Source of the DNA: Diphasiastrum complanatum
Taxonomy: Eukaryota > Streptophyta > Lycopodiopsida > Lycopodiales > Lycopodiaceae
Length of the DNA stretch: 64,000 bases
Direction of reading: 5' to 3'
NCBI GenBank assembly: GCA_029204225.1
Contig: CM055103.1
Coordinates: 51,338,175 to 51,402,174 of the forward strand
The position numbers and the translations under genes were made by a program. Shown in pieces: positions 21,827 through 31,865 of the stretch; the first letter of the stretch is position 1, and every line of letters starts with the position of its first letter. The notes under the pieces were generated by a model. It was not told the origin of the DNA and did not search any database. It saw only the letters and a list, made by a program, of their open reading frames with translations.

Positions 21827-22379
21827 TTAGGTTTTAAATATAATTTTAGTTCGTCTATCGTAAGTTAGAGAGACTACAAAAGCAGCAATTTTGTGATACA
21901 TTGATATACACTTTCAATAAATATATTAGTGCAATTGATCACAATATTATTATTGGTTTTGTATGTTGGATTCCGAAATATGAGCAATGTCCTATTCCAA
22001 AATGTGCAATGTCTTAACTAACTAGAAATTGCAAAACTTTGTGCAATGTCGTATTTTCAAAAAGTTTAGTCATGATTTTCTGTGCTTTTGAGAAAAACAC
22101 TTTTTTTAATGCATGTTAGCCCCTTTCAAGTAAGCCTGTAGAAACATCCCTTCAAGTCGTATTTTCAAAAAGTAATACAATAAGATATTGCAATTCATAA
22201 TGTGAATTAAGTAATGTAAGTATAGAAAATACCTCATGCTTGTTACTTGATCCAAATGTCGAATGTAATCAAATAATATTGTCTCAAAAGCAATCTAAGA
22301 CTCCAAGAATAGACCGAAAAAAATGCGTGCACTCTTTTTTATGCATTTTTTATTTTTATTTACCTAACCCAAGATGTCG

Positions 22380-22857
22380 AATTCCAACACAAAAACACGT
22401 TCGGGCAGACGTCGCCCGGACACCCGTCGACATACGTTTTTTTATGACATTCCTGTTAATATACATCGGAATCTGACATCTATATTGGACGTTGGATTCC
22501 GACATCCCATTATACATCGTGGACACACGTTGGGGGAATGTCGTGGACAATTTTGGATAGTTCTCTATAATTTTTTGTGGAACAGACGTTAGATTTTGAC
22601 GTGTTGATTGGACATCAGACTCCGACGTCCACGTCGGATCAGCCACGTTGGACGCGGACGTCAGATTCCGACGTCCGGCGGTTCGACTGATGGTTTGGGA
22701 GTCCGACATGCTATACCTATCAGTTTCTGACGTGTTTTGAAGACGTCGGAATTCGACATTGTGACATGTTTTTTGACATTCGTGACGAATTAAAAACAAA
22801 TTAAGCTCACGATTCACGTTGCAAAAGACATTGCAAATCGCGGTGGGTGTTGTAGTG
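22380..22857. mobile_element. CACTA terminus with subterminal repeats, copy 1
   Basis: The end TTGTAGTG at 22850-22857 is the reverse complement of CACTACAA, the CACTA terminal sequence. Just inside it lie many copies, in both orientations, of a motif like GACGTCAGATTCCGACGTC (for example near 22590-22680). Tnp proteins bind such subterminal arrays. The other end of the element was not found. A long antisense frame across this stretch (22877-22356) is a by-product of the repeats. Confidence 0.7.
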
Positions 22858-23880
22858 AATTTGAGTAGCAGAGACATTGAATCTAGTCACAAAAATAGTA
22901 GGGTTTTTCATTATGGAGGGAAACCAAAGTTTGAAATTAGGTTTGGACCTGTTATAAAAGGATGTAACTCGTGGGAAGAGAATCATTCTCTTTCTCTCAT
23001 CTCATTTCATGCTTATACATGAGTTTTCTTTGGGTCATCTATCCATTGGTGCACTATATTGATGATATCTTGCAATTTTAGAATGCAATTTTGCATATTC
23101 TAGGTCATTTGCAATGGTCCCAATGCAACTGTCAAGAAACATGAGAGTGGTTATTTTGCTATTGATTCTACCAAGATTTGGATGGATCAAAGCGATACAT
23201 TTGTTTCTCGTCAACAATGTGGGCAGCTACATTTCTTCTATGTCTTGAAGATGTCTATGCTCTTTTGTTGTCAATCAATCGATTTTCAATATACTTGGTA
23301 ATCGCCCGTCCTCTTGTAATGCCGAGTTCTAAAATAGATATTGGCGCAAGGTGTTGTTAGACCTAGTTTGAGAGATTCTCACATTCACTATGCATAATCT
23401 CGTATCAGAGTACTCATAAATCACGATCTATGATTTTGATTACTTTTCATATTTGTTGATGTGTTCTTGTCACTAGGTGATTAAGAAACTATATGTTTTG
23501 AGAGATTTTAATGGCTATCAAGAAAGCATCTATTATCCCTGATTAGCTAGACTTATTCCCTTGATAGCTGTACCAGCGCTTAAAAAATTTGCACAAACGT
23601 TCATTCCAAGATACCTTACATAACTCACTGATAGCTACTATTTTTGTGTGTCTAACTCATCATAATCCATAGCTTTGCCATGCAGTGTTGCAGCCGAGTG
23701 TGTTCGTTCCATAAATGGCCCATATAGTATCATAGTTACATTGATATTATCCTATAGTTTGAACATAGCGTACTCGGGGTGACTATAGGCCATAAAAATC
23801 ATTATCTTGATTAAGGTATAGATGTTGAAAATATATTCAAACCACATTTTCTTTGTGTTGTGGTTTTCCTTGACAAAACA
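22858..23880. other. Region between CACTA end and dioxygenase fragment, copy 1
   Basis: About 1 kb without a supportable gene. At 23079-23096 an 18-bp filler replaces about 1.58 kb that copy 2 retains (57448-59025), so this is a repaired deletion junction. The remainder is AT-rich and matches copy 2. Confidence 0.5.
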
Positions 23881-24850
23881 CACAGAATAGTGATTGCTAC
23901 CCAAAGATATAACCACGTTTCTCTTTCACAGCAGCCACACAATCTTCCTTGTGCTAGTTCTTTTTGCTCTGTTATCTTCCTTGTGCTGAGTCACTTTGGC
24001 TATGTCACCGTATACGCCTAGAGAGACGGGTCATAAGCTCCATTTACAAAAAGAAAAGGAAGTTAAGGTCGGTCCAAAAAAGAGAATATGAATCTCTCTG
24101 TTCATAACCTGGCAGCCTCATGGCACAGTCTTTGTGACTCATTTTTTTCACTCGTGCGGCAAGACTTTGGAGTTGCATCGTTCTTATAAATACCTTCAAC
24201 ATGCCCACCAACAAATAATTTCGTTTACTCCTTGTCAGGGGCTTGTCACTCATGAGTCCAGATCAAATATATCCATGCACTCAGGGAAGAGACAAAGCCC
24301 GGCTTCTGCACTCGGACATAGTACTACATTGTCTGTTTGATCTTCGTTCGGCAATAGTATCACTTGAAATATAGTACGTTGACCTTGTGTGAAGAAGATC
24401 ATCTACAGACTGACTACTCATGGAAACTTTGAACCCAATTGATCTGTCAGGCCTAAACGATGAACGACTGGCTTCATCTGACAGGGCTCAGATCGCTGAG
24501 GCCTGTGAAATTAATGGCTTCTTCCAAGTTATCAATCATGGCGTGCCAGTAGAGCTCACGGATAGGCTGCAACAAGTGGGTCGCAAGTTTTTTGATCTGA
24601 CCAAAGACGAAAAGCTTGCATATGCTGGTAAGCCAGTGATCGGAGCTGAGGGCTATGGAAGCCGTATGGTCCTTGATGAAGCTGAGCCCACGTTCTGGCG
24701 TGAATTTGTGGAGCTTCACACTCTTCCATTATCCGAAAGGCATTACAACTACTGGCCACAGCAGCCAGCTGAATTCAGAGAGACCGTGGAACTATCTCAG
24801 CGGCTGCTGGCTGTCATCTCTGAGAGTCTTGGGCTCAAAACGAGTTGTAA
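23880..24850 (+). repeat. Inverted duplicate of the dioxygenase 5' region, copy 1
   Basis: This stretch is the reverse complement of about 18005-17040, so it carries the dioxygenase promoter, leader and first part of exon 1 in opposite orientation, with the CACTA remnant between the two arms. The TATA box is at 24185-24192. Arms of nearly 1 kb separated by about 6 kb could make RNA that pairs with the real gene. Confidence 0.85.
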
Positions 24851-24866
24851 AATAGATCGCTACTGA
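24420..24866 (+). pseudogene. Truncated dioxygenase (5' part only), copy 1
   Basis: The frame opens with a start like the full gene (METLNPIDLSGL) and keeps the DIOX_N region (GFFQVINHGVP), but stops at codon 149 after unrelated sequence (SCKIDRY). All iron and oxoglutarate ligands are missing. Relative to its copy 2 counterpart (60360-60857) it lost a further piece of about 30 nt between TVE and LSQRL, and the YLKEAL segment. It cannot encode an active enzyme. Confidence 0.9.
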
Positions 24867-25449
24867 ACTATGGCCAACTGACCACCTGATTTCTGGAGGT
24901 CTACAAAGTTCAAAATATGTTTGGATCTTGTTGACTATGCAGCACGTTGATGACGAGTCTTTCAAAAATGGATTAACTCCCAGCTCTGAAAGGATTCTCA
25001 CCACACTCATGTACATATGCACACAGCCCGATGGAAAGCGCATGTCCACATAGCCAGATGGAATGTGACGGGCTTTAGAGTGATCCTTGTTTTGCCAATT
25101 GATGGCTGCTCCTGCCTTTGTCAACATCCTCACATAGTACTCTGCTTGTATGGAGATGATTACCACCCTCAAATCTTAACGACACACTGTCAAAAGCAAA
25201 GTAATCGCGCAGGACGATGCTAGCTTCCCAATCTTCTTAATTCTCTTGTCTCTGCTTTGTAGCCATCCTTACCTATTCCTCTGTCGCCCAACCATGGCTG
25301 CAAGAAATGGCTTCCCTCTTCTACGCTGCAGTTGCCAACCCTCTTAAATGCATCCCTGCATCTGCCCATAATGGGCAACATCCACCACTGCTTCCTTTTT
25401 CTCTGGGACAAAAATGCACTGATAACTGAATAAAGTGCACTGAAACACA
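24867..25449. other. Unassigned stretch after truncated dioxygenase, copy 1
   Basis: Shared with copy 2 (60858-61461) up to 25422. A minus frame (25172-24867) has faint ankyrin-like text (AGAAINWQNKDHS and ILSELGVNPFLKD), too weak to call. Nothing else is supported. Confidence 0.3.
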
Positions 25450-26364
25450 TTGAACATTGATAAAAACATTCTTTACAACAACAGTACATTCATCTATGGG
25501 TGTTGAATCCTGCACAGATGCTTCAATATCGATTTTAGTTACAACTGGTTCACCAGTTTCTTTCACCACAATCAATGTCTCCTCAGTTTTTTCCTTTGCC
25601 CTCTCCATGGCTTATTCTTTGCTTTCCTGCTCCTTGGACTTAGCTGGAGTTACCAATTCAGAAGCCTTTGCAAGCTCTCCACCTTTCATAGCCTCTTCCA
25701 CCTTTGGAGGTGCAAAAGAATTGACCTTGATTCCATCAGTGATCTTCCGCTTATATTCCTGCAACTCCGTTTTCTCTGCCTTGTTCTTCGATGTTTTTGA
25801 ATCTGACGCAAAATATCTCTCCTTGAACAAAGGCAAGCCACAGTTTGTATCTACCACATCACAAACATTGGAATCCACCACCACAACTGAATGTAACTTA
25901 TCTATGGTTAGCCTTGACTTAGCCAAGGCCTTCTGTGGTGGTACTTCAAGACAATGTAACACATGATCTGCCAACTTTTCAGACTCCTTCCTTTTGATGA
26001 AGCCTTTCACACCCTTTTCATCCATAACGCAATTCATGATGAGTGGAGCCTCTAGATTAGCACTAAGTACATTCTTAAGCTCCTCACAAGAACCTCGAAG
26101 CCTTTGGTTTGCACCGACATTTAAGAGAACGTCTATTTCATACTCCACCTTGACCTTTGCAGCAAAATGATTGAATAGGACTTCATCAAAATCCTGGTCA
26201 CCAGGAGATCTGTGAAATGCCTGGCCCAAAATCTTTAGCTGGCCTTTCTTAAAGGCAGCAATGCAAACTTTCATGCTGGCAAGACCTACATCAACAGATA
26301 CCACATGGATTGGTGCAGCCTGAGGTAAGTCCGTCTTGTATATGCCATAGGCAAGGCCAGTGGC
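25450..26364 (-). pseudogene. Hsp110/Hsp70-14-like nucleotide-binding-domain fragment
   Basis: Reading leftward from 26364 gives ATGLAYGIYKTDLPQ, then VSVDVGLASMKVCIAAFKKG, then DFDEVLFNHFAAKVKVEYEI, LSANLEAPLI and MDEKGVKGFIKRKE. These are successive landmarks of the ATPase domain of plant Hsp110-type chaperones (the HSP70-14/15 group). The fragment begins mid-domain next to a poly-T/poly-A tract (26365-26382) and has no introns over about 690 nt. After SVVVVDSN it drifts into Lys/Glu-rich text, hits TAA at 25613-25611, then continues in frame (KEKTEETLIVV). It is probably a copied or captured fragment, not a working chaperone. This block is absent from copy 2. Confidence 0.75.
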
Positions 26365-28277
26365 TTTTTTTTTTTTTTTTTAAAGTACATTTTCTAAGGA
26401 ATTTTCACTGATGCCTCTCAATTCAGAACTTGACATATTCTCAACATTCTAGTTTTCAGCTGATAAAGTGGAAGACCTGTCTTCTTCATCAGAGTCAACT
26501 GGCATGTCTTCCTCAGACTCCGCATCTAACGTTGACAAAAAACCTTGTAAATCAGCTTTTCTTTGCTGATGACGAGTGGAGGATGATGGTTTTTCAAGTA
26601 ATCCAAGTCGTTCTTTCAATATAGATATTGTTGACTTTCATAGATGATTGGTCATTGTTAATTCAAAATTAAATGCCAAAACATCTACATCCTGTAGATT
26701 CAAATCGTGGACTCTTGGTTGATTTTTTGGCAATCTCTTTCTCTTGCCCTTTGGATCTACTTGCAACATTTCGAGTTTGTACCTTCCCAAAAAAGCATTT
26801 GTTGAAGTGGTGCGCAACCAATGGACATGTAATACTTTTGTTTGATTGCTATTTTGAATAAAACCAAGTACTTTGGCAATCCAAAATGGATGTCCTTCAT
26901 TGTTTTCTGAAGCTAGAGACTATTATGACGCATGCAACTTATGATGCTCATTAACTAACTTTTCAAATTTGAAATGAGATTGTGTTCCCTCGTTTTAACT
27001 GGTGAGAGAAGAAACACCATGGAAGAAAAAGAGTATCTGATTTTTTTTTATATGTCAGCTGATTTTTGCAAAGGTGTTTAAGTTTCATCTACATATTGTT
27101 CTCCCTGCCGAGAATGCTTTGCTATCTAAAAGAAAAAACAGTGAAAGGATCCACAGTTTCTCCACTTGATATTTTATCGCTCATCACAAAATCAACCAAA
27201 AAAACAAGTATGAACTGTGGGTTGATGAAAGTTTTTATCCATTGGATCCAAGCTCGATGCAATATTCACAATTTCAATCCATCACACAACTTATAACATT
27301 TTTGTGTGACGTAAAAAACGGTTTACTTGGTTACTGTGAAAGATTGATGACTTATGGTGTTGCAAACTCGGTTCAGAAAAATCTTAAGCTTAGAATGTAT
27401 GTTGAATGGTTTGCTTGCTGACTATGGAGAAAAAGAGAACGCATTATTACAAACAAATGAAGATAATGCATGTTTGCATAATATTATGCTAAAATTAAAT
27501 GAAAGTAATGATCAACAGTAGTAAGTTATTCAAAGATTACGTATATCAAATGATCAGTTAAAAGAAGAAACTCGCATACTAGATAAGAAATTAAAAAGAA
27601 ATAAGTGAAAAAGGATGTTGAAGGACATTGATGAGCTCTCACTAAATGGAGGCCAATGTAGAAAAAGGATTCAAGTATTTTTTTTTTTCATCGTTTTATT
27701 TTGTTTTGTGGAGTAGCATGAGATTTATTATCTAAGAGAAAGAAAATCTCATAGGAATATCTTCTGGCACATAATTGAATACTTTAAGAGCAATGCCTCT
27801 TTTGACAAAAATGATTTTATATGTATTTTTTGGATATTTATTCCCCTGAGAAAAAAAATGAAAGGGCCCTAATGGCCATGATTAAAGTTCCCGCATTCAA
27901 AGAGAACCTTTTGTGATGAATACAAATTTTATTATTTACAATATGTCTCTCTCTCTCAAGCCTCCATGTCTGCTCCCAAAGGCATGAATTTCCAAGGTTT
28001 CTTGCAATACATAATTAAATGTTTGTCAAACTATCAGATCAATCATCAGTTATACCTAAAATAATAAATGCATCTTGTTACATTTCAGTAAAATGATTTT
28101 TATGAGACAGTGCACTTCTTCAAACACAATAATCATGCTTGATAGAAGAGAAAGTAGGGGGTTCTGCTTTGGTCATTCTTGCTTACGGTAGATAAGGGAG
28201 AGATTGACAAAGCATGGGCCTTGGCAGGGTCATACTCTTGTGCTAGCCTAGCCTCCTCTTCATCTCCTAAAACCTCA
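26365..28277. other. Degenerate coding-like region, copy 1 only
   Basis: Plus-strand translation shows broken protein-like pieces: a Ser-rich acidic stretch near 26455-26560, then KYELWVDESFYPLDP near 27205-27255, and a coiled-coil-like NDQLKEETRILDKKLKR near 27545-27605. Frames are interrupted by many stops. I do not recognise the family. From 27660 to 28277 I see nothing. Confidence 0.3.
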
Positions 28278-29878
28278 TCAATAATGGTGTGGCATGTGGA
28301 ACAACAGGAGTACTGGGGGATGGCAGACCAATAATGGTCGAGCTTTCATGGCAGACCAATCTAGAGGATTTTGTCTCGTCAGGGATAAGAGCAGATATAT
28401 AGAAGACAAAGACCATGCCCTCCTGAATGAACCAACAAACACGATTGTGTTCCCCACAAAATAAGACTCATTTGAATAGATCGATAAGTTTGGTGAAATT
28501 ATGATCATGCCTTTGCTTGGCACAGGGCTAAGCATGAGTCAAATTAGTGAAATGCACAAATCATAGGCCATCAATCAGAAGAGTATTCTGTTGTAGACAT
28601 TCATAAAAATATATATAAACTTTAGGGAAAATTTCTCTATGCTCAATGACAAACCTCTCTATGTCAAACTTCATATCAAAGTAGGAGGCAAAATGAGCCT
28701 GTCTATTCATAACCCCAGCATCAACAAGGAAGGAATGTAGCACCCTGTCATGAGTGGAGCTGGTAGACAAAGAAGCCATATCGGGTGAGATATCGATACC
28801 ACGTGCCGATGAGAGAGAGAAAGTAATGGACAAGGTTACTGGCGCATGATGGTGATATGACAGGCAATGATGGATATCGGCATGATGCGCCTGGATGACA
28901 CGCGCCTGGATGGCAGATTGCAGTTGCATGGTGTTGGCAATATTCAGATGACTTGGAGAAAGTCTTAGAAGGTTTGATTGTCTCGATTTTGCAAAAATGG
29001 TTTCAGAGAAAGGTACTCTTATATATACTTTCATTGAGAGGATTTGGGCCGCACACGTGTCTTGAAAATCTATGGTCCAAATGGCCGCATATGTAGAAAA
29101 AAATGGCCAACTTATTTAGCCAACAAGTGTACGATTAGGAGTGCGACATGTCTCCTCACATGTGCGAGACAATGGGCAAGAGTACGGTGCTATCACAATG
29201 CAACACATGTAAGGTTGAGAATTTGCCATGTGTCATTGCACGTGCGGAAGAGACCGCATGTCACATCACATGTGCGAACATGATTATCTCGTCCGAGCGC
29301 TATATAAGCAGGTTTCCATCTCATTTTTAGTTACTGTCTCTCGCGCACTCTCTCGCCGTTTAGATCTAACACTAGATAGCCGAATATTGCCACCACACAC
29401 CCACTCCAATGTAGTCTGTTATCTGTATCCTTCCCGTGCATTGTAGCAATACGCCGCTGGTCTCATTTCGCCACCATGCATCATTTTCAATTTCCTTCAT
29501 CACCTTCTCCCATCCGGCGTGTCGTAGCGATACGGGCTCCTCCTATGGCTCATACCAAGCAGACAGCACGACTGTCAACATGTGCCTCTCCTCATCGTCC
29601 TCCTACAAGAAGGGCTACATGTCATCCTAGGAGACCTTAGCTCAAAGATATCAGATGACTACAGAGATGCATGCATTCTGACATATACTGAAAGCAATAA
29701 GAAGATAGTATTGATTCAAAAAAACAAAATCAGATGCTAATGAGCGCAAGACAATAGCGGATAAAAAACGCGCACTCAAAGCTATCTCTGAGTAACTGAG
29801 AATAAGTCTGATAATAAGAAGCTCTGCTGATAAGCAGTAGTGCAATAGCAACTCTAAAATAAAACTCTAAAAGACTGA
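28278..29878. other. Unassigned DNA left of Copia-2, copy 1 only
   Basis: A minus frame of 157 codons (29034-28561) and another of 85 (28535-28278) are present, but they are repetitive in His/Ser and not recognised. From 29040 to 29870 the DNA has several CACATGTG-like E-box-type words and no supportable gene. The whole block between 25423 and 29878 is missing from copy 2. Confidence 0.3.
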
Positions 29879-30196
29879 GCTAGAATGCCCAAGAGAGTTC
29901 AAGCTTGAAAGCTTGATAGAGAGCTGACAACAATACTTGCTAAAGCTGAGGACTTCTTGACTTCGATGAATAGATGTATGAATATAAACAACTATATATA
30001 CTAAGCAATTAGGTCGTCAAATGCGATTGCTAGTTGTCTGGTGTTCGTTGGCATTCATCCGGTTCCATGTCATTGATTGCTGATAAGTAGTGGAGATTGG
30101 CCGTAAACAGTCTATCTGCATAAATGAACTAGAATTGTCACTCTGTAGAAATGAACCAAAATTGACACAAGTGACATTGTCACAAAAATGCGACAG

Positions 30197-30575
30197 TGTT
30201 GGCTTTTTGTGAAAAACCCAACAATGCCCTAAAAACACATTTCCTTCATATTAGGGTACCCCCACACTTTGCCAGAGTCATTTCCTTAGTATTTGAGGCA
30301 CTTTGAAAAATGCAAAAAATGCGACTTTGCATATTTACTCGCAAATCTTGATGGGCGAAAAATGTGAAAAAGGTGACACTACATTTTTCCACGAGATTCC
30401 TTACAGGCGAAAAATGCGACACTATTGTCAAACTCCGTGTATTTCTACAGACTGTGTAAAAACACTTGTAAACTGCAGATTGTGTAAAGACACGAAAAAA
30501 TCCGCAAAACTAGATAAAAAATGGATGAAGATTAAAACCGATTAGTCGATTCGTAAGAAGGAGATTAATCCAACA
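30197..30575 (-). repeat. Copia-2 3' LTR with polypurine tract, copy 1
   Basis: On the minus strand the tract ATTAAGGGGAAG (30587-30576) runs straight into TGTTGG, and the stretch closes with CCAACA, giving a 379-bp LTR with 6-bp inverted ends. Copy 2 has the same at 61780-62159, preceded by the cleaner tract AAGGGGGAG. Within the LTR, GTCGCATTTTTCGCC-like words recur. The tract-TGTTGG junction is the usual Copia arrangement. Confidence 0.75.
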
Positions 30576-30582
30576 CTTCCCC

Positions 30583-30882
30583 TTAATCTGAATCCTTGAA
30601 TGCGTTGACCTTCAAACTTAGTTCTACACAGAATATTCTGTGTGTTTTCAAACTTAATGCTCTGGTAAAAATATTTTTGATCATATCTTGCATTCTACAG
30701 TACTGCAATTTGACCTCTTCGTTGAGAGCTTTGTTTATGATGAAATGATACTTCAGTTTATTATGCTTACTCCTAGAATGAAATCTAGGGTTGACTGATA
30801 AAGCGATGGCACTTTGATTATCACAAAATAATGTTGTCGGAGCATATTGATTCAGACCGATATATAAGAGTAAGTTCCTCAA
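30583..30882 (-). pseudogene. Copia-2 RNase H C-terminal part, copy 1
   Basis: Text such as APTTLFCDNQSAIAL, then FHSRSKHNKLKYHFI and MIKNIFTRAL is the C-terminal end of Copia RNase H with its last catalytic Asp. The Glu box (SSIESEYIA) is upstream, with a stop in between. The first Asp segment is missing, so the domain is internally deleted. Confidence 0.85.
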
Positions 30883-31029
30883 CCAAATTGCTTCCTTTGT
30901 AGCTTAAGAGACTGCGATATACTCTGATTCAATGGAAGATAGAGCTATCAAAGATTGCTAAAATATCGGACTAACATGTTGTAGATGTACCTCTGTTGTG
31001 TAATGAGGATCAACTTCTATTTTCTGTCT

Positions 31030-31689
31030 CTGTGGATTTATATACCAAGGTAGAAATGAGCTTCGCCCAGATCGGTCATGTCGAATTCGAAAGATAGCAT
31101 TGTCTTGGTATCTTTTATCAGATCAGTACTGTTGTTGAAAAGCAATGTATCATCCACGTATAAAGTAATTGATAAAAGACTGATGCACTGCTTTGAAGTA
31201 AACATTTGAATCTGAAGATCTAGGTGTGTAGTCGTGATCAGTAAGGAAAGTAGTGATCTTTTGAAACCATGCTCGAGTAGATTGCTTCAAGCCATAAAGT
31301 GCGTTATGGAGTTTACACACATGATTGTGTTTAGCTTCAATAATATAACCTTCGGGTTGCACCATGTAAATGTCTTCTTCGATAACTCCATTGAGATATG
31401 TTGTTTGTACATCCATTTGATGTATTTCCAAATCCGCTGCAACGACAATTGATAGCAAAAGTCAAATAGAAGAATGCTTGACTACTGGATTGAAGGTCTC
31501 AATGTAATCGACATTGTATACATGAGAAAATCCTCTAGCGACAAGTCGTGCCTTTCTCCTGTTGATGCTTCCATCTGCATTGTACTTGACTTTGAAAATC
31601 CATTTGCAATCAACTACATTTCTGTTGGCAGGTAATTCGACAACTGTCCATGTTTGGTTCTTGATAAGAGATGAATACTCTTTATCCAT
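31030..31689 (-). pseudogene. Copia-2 reverse transcriptase, copy 1
   Basis: MDKEYSSLIKNQTW then CKWIFKVKYNADGS and ARLVARGFSHV form the N-terminal RVT_2 pattern. The palm is present in another frame: IHQMDVQTTYLNGV, GLKQSTRAWFQK and LYVDDTLLF. The YVDD box is intact in sequence, but frameshifts and stops prevent a full protein. Confidence 0.85.
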
Positions 31690-31865
31690 AGCTTCTCTCT
31701 AGAGATCTCAATCAGGCTAACTGAGTGCATATTGGACAGACGTCGGTCCCTAAACAAGGTAGGCTGCAAACTCGTCGATGTACCACTTAGGTGGTTTGCT
31801 AGTTCTTGAAGATCTTCTGGATAATAGAGGAAGTTGATCATTTTGATCGTACTATATTTGCTGAA

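Larger units (their letters stand above)
5646..31865 (+). repeat. Large duplicated unit, copy 1
   Basis: This span is collinear with 42621-63449 over nearly its whole length, with few substitutions and a limited number of indels. The left edges are sharp: 5645/5646 here and 42620/42621 in copy 2, where unrelated sequences join the same T-GAGAGAAGAG. The shift between copies is 36,975 bp. Main copy-specific changes are described in the child features. The right part continues, after undoing the 31866-41744 inversion, into 41744-41084 read in reverse. Similarity was judged by eye, so identity is not quantified. Confidence 0.9.
29879..31865 (-). mobile_element. Copia-2 element, 3' half, copy 1
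   Basis: Minus-strand order from high to low coordinate: reverse transcriptase, RNase H, polypurine tract, LTR, then flank. It matches 61462-63449 in copy 2. The break at 31865/31866 falls inside the linker between integrase and reverse transcriptase. The missing upstream part is at 41084-41744 in plus orientation because of an inversion. Confidence 0.85.

Noticed and set aside
22356-22877. 173-codon minus frame across the CACTA end
   Set aside because: It runs through non-coding subterminal repeats and the terminus itself; copy 2 does not preserve the frame.
24867-25172. Ankyrin-repeat gene on the minus strand
   Set aside because: Only one or two weak motif-like stretches; no repeat register and no conserved TPLH box.
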